The translations under genes and the position numbers were made by a program. A DNA stretch of 64,000 bases from Tetragenococcus muriaticus DSM 15685 (GTDB lineage Bacteria > Bacillota > Bacilli > Lactobacillales > Enterococcaceae). Within the stretch, counting starts at the first letter, position 1. Every line of letters starts with the position of its first letter. The DNA lies in NCBI RefSeq assembly GCF_000423785.1, contig NZ_AUIQ01000002.1, positions 1 through 64,000 of the forward strand, given 5' to 3'. Below, piece by piece: positions 45,888-55,788 of the stretch. Below the pieces are notes generated by a model that was not told where the DNA came from, did not search any database, and saw only the letters and a list, made by a program, of their open reading frames with translations.

Positions 45888-48293
45888 TTAGATAAAGTTC
45901 ATTGGTTCATTATCAATAGCTACGTACAAACCCTTTTGTTGCACTTTTTGTGAATCATTTAGAATTTGCTTTAATAGTTTAGAAAGTGCAGGCTCTTTTT
46001 TATATTTTATAATTATTTGATACTGATAACGATTTTTTACTCTTGCAATTGCGCTTGGAGTTGGACCTAAGACAATACTTTTTGTACTTAGTTCGGTATT
46101 TATTAACTGGGCAATGTTAAATATTTGTTTCGCTGCCAGCTGTTCTTCTTGGTGGCTACAAGTAATTTTTACAGTAAAATAATAAGGAGAATAACCACTT
46201 TGATGTCGCAAAAACATTTCTTGTTCATAAAAACTCTCATAATCTTGCTGTTGGGCTAAGGCAATGGCGTGATGTTCAGGATTAAATGTTTGGATCACTA
46301 CTTCTCCTTGTTTTTCCGCGCGTCCTGCACGGCCAGATACTTGAGTTAATAACTGAAACGTACGTTCATTTGCCCTAAAATCAGGTAAATTTAAAGCAGT
46401 GTCCGCGTTCAATACACCAACCAAAGTAATATTGGGATAATCTAACCCTTTAGCAATCATTTGTGTCCCTAACAAGATATCAGCTTCTTGTGCACCAAAC
46501 TTCTGTAAAATACGCTCATGTGCTCCCTTATGTCTTGTTGTATCTACGTCCATACGTAAGATACGAGCTTCGGGAAACAATGCTTGCAATTCCTCTTGTA
46601 CTTTTTGAGTACCCGTTCCATAATAACGGATTTTATTACTGCCACATTCTGGACAATGTTGTGGGATACGTTCTTCATGCCCACAATAATGACAACGCAT
46701 TGTCTTAGTATCCATATGCAAAGTTAAAGAGATATCACAATTAGGACAGGGCAAAACATACCCACAATCGCGACACATCACAAAAGAAGAGTATCCTCTA
46801 CGATTTAACATTAATACAGACTGTTCTTTTTTTTCCAGCCGATCTGCTATTTTTGCTTGTAAATCCTCAGAAAAATTACTTGTATTTTTTCTTTCATATT
46901 CTTCTTTTAAATCAACCACTTTTATACTTGGTAAATTAGCCGCTGGATCTGCTCGTTTACGCAATAAAAGTAACTGATAAATATTCTTTTGGGCTCGGGC
47001 TCGTGATTCTAATGATGGCGTAGCACTACCAAGCACCACAGGACAATGATGATACTCTCCGCGCCAGATGGCTAAGTCTCTAGCATGATAACGAGGAGCT
47101 TCCTCTTGCTTATAAGATGTTTCATGCTCTTCATCGACAATAATGACACCTATATTTTCTAAGGGAGCGAAAATCGCCGAGCGAGCGCCAACAACAACTT
47201 GTGCTTCCCCTCGTTCGATCTTGCGCCATTCATCATAACGCTCTCCTTGACTTAACCCGCTGTGTAGTACTGCCACAGCATCTCCTAAACGACCTTTAAA
47301 ACGTTCGACCATCTGAGGTGTCAAAGCAATTTCTGGCACTAGCATGATGGCTGTTTTTTGCTTAGCCATAACAGCAGCAATGGTTTGCAAATAAATTTCC
47401 GTTTTACCACTGCCAGTAATGCCTTCTAATAAAAAAACATCATTTTTAGCTTTATTCTCAGATGTAAGCACCGAATTTACCGCTTGTTGCTGCTCTTCAT
47501 TTAATGTTAAAGCTGTTGTTCTTTTGAGATTTTTGCCTTGATATGGATCACGATAAGCTTCAACATCCTCAAAACTCAACCATCCTTTCTCCTCCCCTTG
47601 TTTTAATACAGTTGAAGAAATGCCCTGTTTTGTATAAAAAGCAGATGGTTGATGATCATTTTTTCTTAACAGTTCAAATAATTGTTTTTGTCGAGAGGCT
47701 CGTTGATTAATTTTCTGGTAGAACTCTTCTGTATTATTAGGCGTTAGTTGGCTATTCACATAGCGAATTTTTTTTACCTTATTTTTATTTTTTACTACGT
47801 AACGAAGCTCCACAACATTTTCTTTACGAAGCTTTTTTAATTGGTTTAATATCCCCTTTTTTTCAGCTTCTTGCCAGTCCATTTCATCCCCCTGGGGAAA
47901 ATATTCATCTTTTACTGGATGCTTCGGGTCTTTAAGCACAATTTTTTTCTGATATTCAGCTTTCATTACACTAGGTAACATTGTTTGCAGACAAGTAATT
48001 TTAAAAGCATAAGTTGTCTCTTTCATATAATCTGCTAAAGCTAGCAATTCTTGATTTAAAACAGGAGACAAATCTAACAAACGAATAATATATTTCAATT
48101 TTTCCGGGTATTTACTCGTTTGTTTCAAATCAGTCACAAATCCTTGTATATGCCGGTTCCCACCACCAAAAGGTACTTCTACTCGCATTCCCACTTCAAT
48201 GACGTCTGTTAGGGATTCGGGAACAATATAGGTAAAAGGCTGATCTGTTTGCATGGTAGGTACATCTACAATAACCTCGGCAAATAATGTCAT
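45888..48293 (-). CDS. priA: Primosomal replication protein PriA (helicase)
   Basis: An 801-residue superfamily-2 helicase that restarts stalled replication forks. The N-terminal 3'-DNA-binding domain is followed by helicase motifs LLEGITGSGKTEIYLQ (Walker A), VDEEHE (Walker B), GSATPS, and QVSGRAGR. A zinc-binding insert with eight cysteines lies in CRDCGYVLPCPNCD and CHYCGHEE...CPECGS. The start at ATG 48291-48293 is supported by AAAGGAG and gives MTLFAEVIVDVP; a longer reading to 48317 is not. First gene of the downstream operon. Confidence 0.96.
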   Translation of the reverse strand: MTLFAEVIVDVPTMQTDQPFTYIVPESLTDVIEVGMRVEVPFGGGNRHIQGFVTDLKQTSKYPEKLKYIIRLLDLSPVLNQELLALADYMKETTYAFKITCLQTMLPSVMKAEYQKKIVLKDPKHPVKDEYFPQGDEMDWQEAEKKGILNQLKKLRKENVVELRYVVKNKNKVKKIRYVNSQLTPNNTEEFYQKINQRASRQKQLFELLRKNDHQPSAFYTKQGISSTVLKQGEEKGWLSFEDVEAYRDPYQGKNLKRTTALTLNEEQQQAVNSVLTSENKAKNDVFLLEGITGSGKTEIYLQTIAAVMAKQKTAIMLVPEIALTPQMVERFKGRLGDAVAVLHSGLSQGERYDEWRKIERGEAQVVVGARSAIFAPLENIGVIIVDEEHETSYKQEEAPRYHARDLAIWRGEYHHCPVVLGSATPSLESRARAQKNIYQLLLLRKRADPAANLPSIKVVDLKEEYERKNTSNFSEDLQAKIADRLEKKEQSVLMLNRRGYSSFVMCRDCGYVLPCPNCDISLTLHMDTKTMRCHYCGHEERIPQHCPECGSNKIRYYGTGTQKVQEELQALFPEARILRMDVDTTRHKGAHERILQKFGAQEADILLGTQMIAKGLDYPNITLVGVLNADTALNLPDFRANERTFQLLTQVSGRAGRAEKQGEVVIQTFNPEHHAIALAQQQDYESFYEQEMFLRHQSGYSPYYFTVKITCSHQEEQLAAKQIFNIAQLINTELSTKSIVLGPTPSAIARVKNRYQYQIIIKYKKEPALSKLLKQILNDSQKVQQKGLYVAIDNEPMNFI

Positions 48294-48407
48294 GACGATT
48301 TCTCCTTTCTGACTCATTTTACTAAAAATACAAGTGTTTGTCTTTACTATCTAAGAAAATTAAATTTTCACAGCCTTACGTCTATATTTAATTAACTATT
48401 TCTAAAG

Positions 48408-48441
48408 AAAAATCGTTGAACAATTCTTTTGTCCAACGATT
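48408..48441 (-). terminator. Intrinsic terminator of gmk-rpoZ
   Basis: On the minus strand AATCGTTGGACAA pairs with TTGTTCAACGATT (one G-U pair) around AAGAA, then TTTC. It lies just past the rpoZ stop and ends the gmk-rpoZ transcript before priA. Confidence 0.75.
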
Positions 48442-48447
48442 CATAGA

Positions 48448-48756
48448 TTAGATACCGTTATTATCTTCACGGATCCGATCTTCTAAATTTTTTTGTTCTT
48501 GTTGCTTTTGTGCTTGTTTTTCTTCTTGTTCCATTTGTAACCTAGCTCGTTTTAATTCGGGATCAGGATCGTTGATCACTGTTTGGGCATCAATTTCTTC
48601 CAAGGCTTTACCCACATTTTTTACTGAATCAAACTTGTCTAACGTTGGGTTTGCACCAGCATCTAACTCATGGGCGCGTTTACTAGCTAATAGCACCAAT
48701 GAATATTTGGAATTAACCGATTCTAGTAACGAATCGATGGAAGGTTTTAACATCAT
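48448..48756 (-). CDS. rpoZ: DNA-directed RNA polymerase subunit omega
   Basis: A 102-residue omega subunit that helps assemble beta' into the polymerase. The conserved core is [30 protein letters not shown], followed by [10 protein letters not shown]. The C-terminal half is a charged Gln/Glu/Lys coiled stretch. It starts four bases after the gmk stop. ATG codons at 48756 and 48753 are both possible; the first is used. The gmk-rpoZ-priA-fmt order is typical of Firmicutes. Confidence 0.93.
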   Translation of the reverse strand: MMLKPSIDSLLESVNSKYSLVLLASKRAHELDAGANPTLDKFDSVKNVGKALEEIDAQTVINDPDPELKRARLQMEQEEKQAQKQQEQKNLEDRIREDNNGI

Positions 48757-48760
48757 ATTA

Positions 48761-49498
<738 letters not shown>

Positions 49499-49530
49499 TT
49501 AATTCATTGTTTACAAAAATATTTTTCTAC

Positions 49531-49749
49531 TTACATTGCACTTACAGCTTGTTTAAGAGCTTCAAATTCTTCATTACTTAAGGTTACGCCTTTTCCCATT
49601 TTTTCATGTTCTGGGCTCCAATCACGCAAATCAAATTTTGGGGGCCGCCCATTCCAACTAACAAGGTTTAATTCCTTACGCCAACCTTTCGCGTTTTCTG
49701 ATAAAACAGCTATTTCTTCTAAAATTTCATATGAAAAATCTTTTGCCAT
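49531..49749 (-). CDS. YdbC-like PC4-type single-stranded DNA-binding protein
   Basis: A 72-residue protein resembling the YdbC/PC4 family found in lactic acid bacteria: FSYEILEEIAVLSENAKGWRKELNLVSWNGRPPKFDLRDWSP is the curved beta-sheet, and GVTLSNEEFEALKQAV the C-terminal helix. Relatives bind single-stranded DNA as dimers; a cellular role is not firmly established. GAGGGG lies upstream of the ATG. It follows the patatin gene region by 24 bases and may share its transcript. Confidence 0.82.
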   Translation of the reverse strand: MAKDFSYEILEEIAVLSENAKGWRKELNLVSWNGRPPKFDLRDWSPEHEKMGKGVTLSNEEFEALKQAVSAM

Positions 49750-49772
49750 TTATTTCCCCTCTTTTTGTTTAT

Positions 49773-50030
49773 TCATTCTTCATTATTAATTACGCATTTT
49801 TCTTCAGTTTCATTTTTTAAAAAATGAAAAAATTTAGCTGCAATAAATAAAACCTCTGTTTGCTCAATAAACCATTTAGATAAGTGCATATCTTTTTCTA
49901 AAAGTGCATCAAGAAATAAGAATTGATTCTTTTTTGAAAGAAAAAAGTAATCTTTATAATATAGTTCAACCCACTCATTAAAAGAACGCACAAGTTCAGG
50001 CGGAAACGAAAGTTCTGTTTTTTCTTCATA
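49773..50030 (-). pseudogene. Detached C-terminal end of the patatin gene (after a -1 frameshift)
   Basis: In the frame one base off from the patatin gene, the minus strand reads YEEKTELSFPPELVRSF then NEWVELYYKDYFFLSKKNQ and goes on to a natural stop at 49773. This continues sensibly from LNAF of the patatin protein. Adding one T to the run at 50030-50033 (AAAA on the plus strand) would join the two. A GTG within it (49991) could be taken for a separate 72-residue gene, but there is no ribosome binding site. Confidence 0.55.
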
Positions 50031-51439
50031 AAAGCATTTAAAAATTGTTCTTTAGTATAAGACCGATCAGCAGGAAGTCTTAAAATACGCCCGATAAGTT
50101 CGACAAATGCTTCCCCAACTTGTTCTAAGGAAACTTTTTTGCCGTGATATTTATAAAACTTCTGCCAAAAGTTACTCTTTTTTAACAAAGCAAATTCTTG
50201 AGCAGATAAGCTCATAATAAATGCTTGCCAATTTGTTTGCCAATCCGTCATATTGCTAAAAGTATACCAAAAACCAGTATACTTCCCAAAATATTTTAAC
50301 ATTTCCAAATAGCCTAACCGTTCGTTTACTTTAGAACGTTTGCTATCAAAAATTAGAAAACTACCTAAAGGCCAAGGAGAACGTAATTGAACATTGACGA
50401 CATTTTCAGGTAGGCTGATCTTTTTACGGACTCCAGGCCCTTTTGCATCAATACAGATACATTCTTTTGCTCCTTTAGACAAAGCTACATCTAATGGAAA
50501 ATCATTACGGTAACCCCCATCAACATAATCTTCTCCTTGAATTCGTACAGGCTGCATCGCTGGAAAAAAAGCAGCAGAAGCCGTCAACCACTTCCAAGAC
50601 TGTTTTATCGAATGAATAGCGACAACTTTTTCCTTTAGCCCTTTTAAACGCGTGGTACATATATAAAATTTAATAGAGGAAGTTTTTAATTTAGCTTCAT
50701 CTAATGTTTGTACCATTAACTTTTGAAGTGGTAAAGTACTAACGCCTTTTTCTTTCATTGCTGTTTTACTAAGCGAACGAAGCTGACGAGTTAACTGCTT
50801 AAAAGAATAGTTTGTAGCAGCAGCTTGAGGAAAAGCTAAAATTTGTTCTGTACTAATTTTATACCAAAGTTGCTGTGCCTTTGTCTCATCATTCATCATA
50901 ATAAGCGCTGCATTTAAGGTACCTACTGAGGTACTAGTAATCATTTCAAAAGAAATCCCTAGTTCTTTTAAAGCTCGCCAAGCTCCAATTTGATAAGCTC
51001 CTCTGGCACCACCACCACTTAAAACAAGGGCTGTGTGATAAGACAATTCTTTAGAAAAACCGTGCTCGTCTTGTTGGTAACCTTGCGAAGTTAGCCAAGG
51101 AAATAAAACGCCTTTAGTAAAAAACGAAAAAGTTATTTTAGAAACAAAGTAACTACGAGCAAATTTTTCAATAATTTGTAAAATAAAAAGCCAAGTAACC
51201 TTCTCAGAACCTTTATACAATAAATTTTCGACTTCTAGACGTTGGTTTTTCCACTTTATGCTAAAAAGAACGATCCAGTTGCCTGTTTTTATATACCAAC
51301 AATTTTGGTTATAAACCGCCTCTTTCATTTTTTCCTTAGCTTCAGAATGAGTGGAATAGAAAGGAAAAATTAATTTTGTACGTGTTAAAAGAATAGGGTT
51401 TTTATTAAGAATCGAAGCGTATAATTTTTTTATCTCCAT
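49898..51439 (-). CDS. Patatin-like phospholipase, probably frameshifted near its C-terminus
   Basis: A patatin-domain hydrolase. An N-terminal region of about 135 residues that I do not recognise is followed by the oxyanion loop LSGGGARGAYQIGAW, the serine elbow STSVGTLNAA (first Gly of GxSxG replaced by Ser) and the catalytic aspartate in DGGYRNDFP. Such enzymes deacylate membrane lipids. The last 40 residues of this frame (from MKKKQNFRF) look like out-of-frame translation ending FFFQKRINSYFLMHF; the adjacent frame carries the plausible real end. I chose the ATG at 51437-51439 behind AGAGAGG. Whether the product is active is uncertain. Confidence 0.78.
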   Translation of the reverse strand: MEIKKLYASILNKNPILLTRTKLIFPFYSTHSEAKEKMKEAVYNQNCWYIKTGNWIVLFSIKWKNQRLEVENLLYKGSEKVTWLFILQIIEKFARSYFVSKITFSFFTKGVLFPWLTSQGYQQDEHGFSKELSYHTALVLSGGGARGAYQIGAWRALKELGISFEMITSTSVGTLNAALIMMNDETKAQQLWYKISTEQILAFPQAAATNYSFKQLTRQLRSLSKTAMKEKGVSTLPLQKLMVQTLDEAKLKTSSIKFYICTTRLKGLKEKVVAIHSIKQSWKWLTASAAFFPAMQPVRIQGEDYVDGGYRNDFPLDVALSKGAKECICIDAKGPGVRKKISLPENVVNVQLRSPWPLGSFLIFDSKRSKVNERLGYLEMLKYFGKYTGFWYTFSNMTDWQTNWQAFIMSLSAQEFALLKKSNFWQKFYKYHGKKVSLEQVGEAFVELIGRILRLPADRSYTKEQFLNAFMKKKQNFRFRLNLCVLLMSGLNYIIKITFFFQKRINSYFLMHF

Positions 51440-51620
51440 ATTAAAATCCTCTCTTAAAAAGAATAAGAGGCTCCCATTAAAACAGCATCTCAAAGTTTAA
51501 ATAAAAAACACAATATATTACTTAGTGTAATAAACACTTAAAAGAAACGAAACAAGCATTTTATAAAAAATTATTGTAAAATGTAATTAGAGAAAGTAGG
51601 AAAAAGGGGGGTTTTTCAAG

Positions 51621-52412
51621 ATGGCAGATTTTATTTATGTACTTATTGACAACATCAGTAACGCTGTTTTGACCCGAGGTTTTTCTACCGCTGATTTCCA
51701 TCAAGCAATCGTTCATTACCCGAAAAACTTATTATTATTAGATCCTTCTAGTGAATTAGGGGAGTACGAAAACCATACCGCAATGAAAGTCATCCGCGGC
51801 AGTAAAGCCGTTGAAAATTATTTTCAAATAGTAAACAAGAAACGAACCACTGATACGAATAAATGGATTGATTTCACCGATCCTATGATGTTAAAAGAAC
51901 TAAGTCCTATAGAGATTTCTGAACTGTTATACTTTGGTCATATGAAGACTCATCTTCATTCGCCATTTTTTTATAAACTACAAAATAACTTTGCTTATTT
52001 TGATTTACAAGATAGTTTATCGCGTGTTTATTATCGTTATTTAGATGAATTTTATCAAGTTTTGGCCCAAAAAATCACTCACATCATTACAGAAATTTTA
52101 AACGCTCGGCGCTCTCCTTTTCGAAAGGATCACCCCGTTGAAACTTTACCACTCAATATAGTTAAAAAGTTGAGCGAATTAATGAAGGCTGGCGTCCTTT
52201 TTTCATTTAAACAAACAGAGTTTCAAAATAAAAAATATCAAATCCCTTTATTTTTAGTCGAAGACACTCGGATTCGAATGGGCGAGCCTAGCTTTAAAAA
52301 TGATGCATTTATTGGAAATCTAACTTATTATTCTAGTAAAAAAACATGGGGGCTTGATGTTGATCAAGACGATTTAGACTTAGGAGCCCTATCAAACATA
52401 CCCTTATCATAA
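51621..52412 (+). CDS. Conserved-looking protein of unknown function
   Basis: A 263-residue soluble protein that I do not recognise. It has no signal peptide or membrane helix. It opens MADFIYVLIDNISN and contains a stretch with mixed aromatic and charged residues (ELLYFGHMKTHLHSPFFYKLQNNFAYFDL, about 100-130) and an Arg/Lys patch (NARRSPFRKDHP, about 160). The C-terminus is acidic (DVDQDDLDLGAL). The middle resembles no catalytic motif I know. A G-rich site (GGGGGG) lies about ten bases upstream of the ATG. It is transcribed alone between patatin and the thiamine genes. Confidence 0.75.
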   Translation: MADFIYVLIDNISNAVLTRGFSTADFHQAIVHYPKNLLLLDPSSELGEYENHTAMKVIRGSKAVENYFQIVNKKRTTDTNKWIDFTDPMMLKELSPIEISELLYFGHMKTHLHSPFFYKLQNNFAYFDLQDSLSRVYYRYLDEFYQVLAQKITHIITEILNARRSPFRKDHPVETLPLNIVKKLSELMKAGVLFSFKQTEFQNKKYQIPLFLVEDTRIRMGEPSFKNDAFIGNLTYYSSKKTWGLDVDQDDLDLGALSNIPLS

Positions 52413-52415
52413 CAT

Positions 52416-52451
52416 AAAAAAGGCAAAGAATATGATGTTCTTCGTCTTTTT
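52416..52451. terminator. Bidirectional terminator between the unknown gene and thiD
   Basis: AAAAAGGCAAAGAA pairs with TTCTTCGTCTTTTT (one mismatch or wobble) around a seven-base loop, with T-rich sequence following on both strands. It serves two convergent genes. Confidence 0.75.
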
Positions 52452-52458
52452 ATTATGC

Positions 52459-53286
52459 CTAAAAGCCTTCTTTTACTGTAATATTTTTACTTAATTTTGC
52501 CCAATGATTCGTTGGCCCATGTCCAGAGCCTACAATAATTTGCTCTTCTATAGCACCTTGAATAAATGCCTTAGCTGTAAAAACTGCTTCTTTAAACGGT
52601 TTTTTCTTAGCCAATTCTGCTGTTATACAAGAAGAAAACGTATCTCCAGTACCATGGGTATTTTTTGACTGAATACGAGGTGCACTCAATTGAAAAATAG
52701 AACTGTCTTCCATTAATACAAAATCTGTGGCTTCTTTCCCTTCTAAATGCCCACCTTTGATAATAACGTTTTTTGCTCCCATTTCTTGTAAAGTGGTAGC
52801 CGCTTTTTTTACCTCTTGTTTTGTTTTTATTTTTAAACCTGTTAATACTTCAGCTTCCGGTAAATTCGGAGTTAGTACGTAAGTTTGAGGTAAAAGTTCT
52901 TTTTTTATTGTTTGTATTGCCTCTTCTTTCAATAAAGAATGTCCACCTTTTGCTATCATAACAGGGTCTACCGTTAAAGGTCCGAATGAATGTTTTTGAT
53001 AACAATCAGCAACGGTTTGTACGTGTTCTTGATCATATAACATCCCAGTTTTTGCCGCGTGAATATGAAAATCATCGGCTAAAGAAGCAAACTGAGCCTC
53101 GATAAAAGAGCGAGGCACAGGTAAACTTTGCTGAACTCCTTTAGTGTTTTGAGCTGTTAATGCAACGAAAATACTTGTTCCAAAAACTTCTCTAGCTTGA
53201 AACGTTTTTAGATCAGCTTGCACACCTGCGCCTCCGCCCGAATCTGAACCTGCAATGGTGACTGTTTGTGGTACTTGGCCTCTCAT
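52459..53286 (-). CDS. thiD: Hydroxymethylpyrimidine/phosphomethylpyrimidine kinase
   Basis: A 275-residue ribokinase-fold enzyme that phosphorylates HMP and HMP-phosphate in thiamine salvage. It starts [21 protein letters not shown], has DPVMIAKGG and the anion-hole/catalytic region [14 protein letters not shown]. Last gene of the thiT-thiM-thiE-thiD operon and behind its TPP riboswitch. GGAGGG precedes the ATG. Confidence 0.96.
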   Translation of the reverse strand: MRGQVPQTVTIAGSDSGGGAGVQADLKTFQAREVFGTSIFVALTAQNTKGVQQSLPVPRSFIEAQFASLADDFHIHAAKTGMLYDQEHVQTVADCYQKHSFGPLTVDPVMIAKGGHSLLKEEAIQTIKKELLPQTYVLTPNLPEAEVLTGLKIKTKQEVKKAATTLQEMGAKNVIIKGGHLEGKEATDFVLMEDSSIFQLSAPRIQSKNTHGTGDTFSSCITAELAKKKPFKEAVFTAKAFIQGAIEEQIIVGSGHGPTNHWAKLSKNITVKEGF

Positions 53287-53916
53287 TTATTTTCCCTCCA
53301 ATTGAGCAAATTCTTTTTTCATTTGGCGGACTTTTTTCCCAATATCGCTAGCTTTCATAATTTCACTCACCACAGCTACCCCATCGATACCAATATGATC
53401 AAACGATTTAATTCGTTCTTCCGTAATACCCCCAATAGCAACTACTGGAATTCTTACTTGTTGAGTCACTTGTTTCAGCGTCTTTAAAGAAGTGGATTGT
53501 GCTTTTTCCTTGGTTGCTGTTGGAAATACCGCGCCAACACCTAGGTAATCCGCCCCATTTTTTTGTTCTTCTTTTGCCTGTAAGACACTTTTAACCGATC
53601 TTCCAAGAATTTTATTACCTATAAGAGACCGTGTTACTCCAGTTGGTAGCTCGTCGTCACCGATGTGTACCCCGGCAGCATCAACCGCTAGACATATATC
53701 GACACGATCATTAATAATTAATGGAATTTGATAACGATCTGTCACTTTTTTTACTTTATTAGCTAATTCATAATATGCAAACGTAGTGATCTCTTTTTCT
53801 CGCAATTGCACCATCGATACGCCATTCTTACAAGCTTCTTCAATTTTTTCTAAAAATTCTTCGTCGTTTTCCCCATATCGAGCCGTTACTAAATATAAAC
53901 TCATATCTGTTCTCAT
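53287..53916 (-). CDS. thiE: Thiamine-phosphate synthase
   Basis: A 209-residue TIM-barrel enzyme joining HMP-diphosphate and thiazole-phosphate. Motifs are [43 protein letters not shown], the [13 protein letters not shown] flap and [11 protein letters not shown]. It overlaps the thiM end by four bases and directly precedes thiD. Confidence 0.96.
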   Translation of the reverse strand: MRTDMSLYLVTARYGENDEEFLEKIEEACKNGVSMVQLREKEITTFAYYELANKVKKVTDRYQIPLIINDRVDICLAVDAAGVHIGDDELPTGVTRSLIGNKILGRSVKSVLQAKEEQKNGADYLGVGAVFPTATKEKAQSTSLKTLKQVTQQVRIPVVAIGGITEERIKSFDHIGIDGVAVVSEIMKASDIGKKVRQMKKEFAQLEGK

Positions 53917-54737
53917 TGCTTTCTTCCTTTCACCTGGTTAAACCAATTATCATTCGTTACAGATAAAAGAGACAACTGATTTAAAGTTTCATGACGAAAA
54001 TCTGCCAACCCATTAGATGATGTTAATTTTTTATTAGCATGCTCACCACAAATGTTTAAATAACTAAGAGCAAATATAGCTGCTGATAAATTATCAAACC
54101 CCTCCCCTAATAAAGCTGCAATCAGCGCACCTAGGAGGTCACCACTTCCGGTAAATTGTTGGAGTTTTTCCACGCCATTTTCCATGACCCACGTTTCATC
54201 TTTTGAAACAATCAGATCTTTTTTTCCCGTAGCAAGATAGGTAATTGATGAATCTTGCTGTTTTAAAGCCTTGACTAACTCTTCCATTCCTTCTTCCGTT
54301 TGATCAAATTCACTACTATCAACGCCTCTCCCGCTTACTTTAAGACCACAAAACGCGCGTAGTTCCGAAACATTACCTTTTAAAATATTAGGTTTGTATT
54401 TTTCTAACTGTTGTGACAAGTAAAAGGCAATAGGAGCGCTTGTCACTCCTACTATATCAAGAACAAAAGGTTTCTTTTTTGCTTTAGCCTTTTTTGCAGC
54501 CATCAAAAGCGCGCTTTCCTTTTCCTTTGATAAGCTTCCAAGATTTAGTAATAAACTACTTGTATGTTTAAAAAGTTCAGAAAACTCTCTTACATCATTG
54601 GTCATAATAGGTTGTGCATTAATATATAGTAATGTGTTAGCGACGGTCTCTATAGAAACATCATTTGTAATGCAATGAACTAATGGTGCTTGCTTTAACG
54701 GAAAAATTTCGCTAGCCCTATCTGCAATTTTTTTCAT
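53913..54737 (-). CDS. thiM: Hydroxyethylthiazole kinase
   Basis: A 274-residue kinase that salvages the thiazole half of thiamine. The opening [21 protein letters not shown], the substrate-site region [11 protein letters not shown] and the C-terminal [16 protein letters not shown] (catalytic cysteine replaced by Ser-Gly-Asp in the anion hole region) are all family features. Salvage genes only; no de novo HMP or thiazole synthesis genes are in the operon. Confidence 0.95.
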   Translation of the reverse strand: MKKIADRASEIFPLKQAPLVHCITNDVSIETVANTLLYINAQPIMTNDVREFSELFKHTSSLLLNLGSLSKEKESALLMAAKKAKAKKKPFVLDIVGVTSAPIAFYLSQQLEKYKPNILKGNVSELRAFCGLKVSGRGVDSSEFDQTEEGMEELVKALKQQDSSITYLATGKKDLIVSKDETWVMENGVEKLQQFTGSGDLLGALIAALLGEGFDNLSAAIFALSYLNICGEHANKKLTSSNGLADFRHETLNQLSLLSVTNDNWFNQVKGRKQ

Positions 54738-54781
54738 AAGTCTCTCCCTTTCTGTCCAAATAAGAATGACATTTCTTAAAA

Positions 54782-55363
54782 CTAATAGTTACTTACAGAC
54801 ATTTGATCTTTAGGTGTAAAAAGTCTTGGAAACACTTTTTCTAAAATCAACAAAATAACGATCGCAGCAAAAGTAGTCAACAACGCGCTTGTGCCGTTAA
54901 TTACTAATGAATAAATCACCGGGGAAAGTCCCCACATTGCATACTGTCCCCAAAAAATATAACCAGCAACAAAATGCCAGAAAAAACGCGCAAATGTACC
55001 AACTAAACAGGCACTAACAATGGCCACCCGAGCTTGTCCATCATTTTTTCTATCAAGAGCTCGATGTAACCTAGCAGCAAAAAGACCGGCAAGACCAGCA
55101 AATGGGTAAGCTACAATGTATTCAATCAAAACTTGTGCGATACTTAAATAAACAACTTGTCCTAATGGAAAATGTAAGAATCCCCAAATAATTCCCGCAA
55201 ATAACGCAGGCTTGGTCCCACGACGTAATGCATATACAATCATAGGAATTTGCCCTAAAGATACAGTAAAAGTTGTCCCCATCCCAGTAGGCAAAAAGGA
55301 TAACAAAATACTTAAAGCTGCAATAATAGTGCCTTCCACCCAAACATTTATGTTTGAACGCAT
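54782..55363 (-). CDS. thiT: Energy-coupling factor (ECF) thiamine transporter S component
   Basis: A 193-residue membrane protein with six helices. The N-terminal FLPTGMGTTFTVSLGQIPMI stretch and the helix with ARFFWHFVAGYIFWGQYA, with the aromatic thiamine-binding residues, match ThiT (YuaJ). It works with the shared ECF energising module, encoded elsewhere. It is first in the thiamine operon and its ribosome binding site (AGGAGGAG) is controlled by a TPP riboswitch. Confidence 0.95.
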   Translation of the reverse strand: MRSNINVWVEGTIIAALSILLSFLPTGMGTTFTVSLGQIPMIVYALRRGTKPALFAGIIWGFLHFPLGQVVYLSIAQVLIEYIVAYPFAGLAGLFAARLHRALDRKNDGQARVAIVSACLVGTFARFFWHFVAGYIFWGQYAMWGLSPVIYSLVINGTSALLTTFAAIVILLILEKVFPRLFTPKDQMSVSNY

Positions 55364-55372
55364 AGCAAAAAA

Positions 55373-55518
55373 CTCCTCCTTTTAGAATCTTTTCAATTCA
55401 CAAAGGAGAAGCTTATTTACTTCAACTCGTCACAATTCCTACGTTCGAATGATCGAAACAGGTACGAAGGGTTTAGAGAGTATACTCAATCTCAGTCCAT
55501 ATGGACTCCCCTTTGTGA
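55373..55518 (-). promoter_or_regulatory. TPP riboswitch, translational type, controlling thiT-thiM-thiE-thiD
   Basis: On the minus strand P1 is TCACAA (55518-55513) with TTGTGA (55435-55430). Between them are the THI-box elements ACTGAGA, ACCCTT, TACCTG and CGTAGGAA. Downstream, CTCCTTTGTGA (55408-55398) can pair either with TCACAAAGGGGAG of the P1 5' strand or with the AAAGGAG ribosome binding site (55373-55382). With TPP bound, P1 forms and the site is hidden; without it, the site is free. Confidence 0.9.
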
Positions 55519-55732
55519 TCAGATTCTATTTAATTATTTACAAACTTAGCATAACATATTTTCACCAAAAAAACACCGCTAACATTTTTTCATACCAAAA
55601 TTCTTTTACACAATGAAATAAATTTAATTTAGTTTTTCTCTTTTTTAACAAATCTCCCCGTCTTCACTAAACAATTTATAGCAAAAACGGTTAATTCAAT
55701 GTTACTTTTTTATAAATAACCCGTATTTATAA
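55519..55732. other. AT-rich spacer upstream of the TPP riboswitch
   Basis: About 210 bases between the riboswitch and the prs terminator. I see no gene and only a poor promoter candidate for the thiamine operon (minus strand, around 55540-55570, TATGTTATGCT). Nothing else stands out. Confidence 0.4.
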
Positions 55733-55784
55733 AAAAAGAAGTTGGAACAAAAGCAAAATAAGACTTTTGTTCCAACTTCTTTTT
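55732..55784 (-). terminator. Strong intrinsic terminator of prs
   Basis: On the minus strand AGAAGTTGGAACAAAAG and CTTTTGTTCCAACTTCT form a perfect 17-base stem around a ten-base loop, then TTTTTTTA. Its GTTGGAACA-type stem is the plain version of the terminators into which the TATCCGAAC palindrome has been inserted elsewhere. Confidence 0.92.
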
Positions 55785-55788
55785 ATCC

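Noticed and set aside
49773-49991. Separate 72-residue gene starting at GTG 49991
   Set aside because: No ribosome binding site; the frame continues upstream of the GTG without a stop and reads as the natural end of the patatin protein.
55436-55460. tRNA-like GTTCGAAT sequence
   Set aside because: It belongs to a stem of the TPP riboswitch; no cloverleaf can be formed around it.
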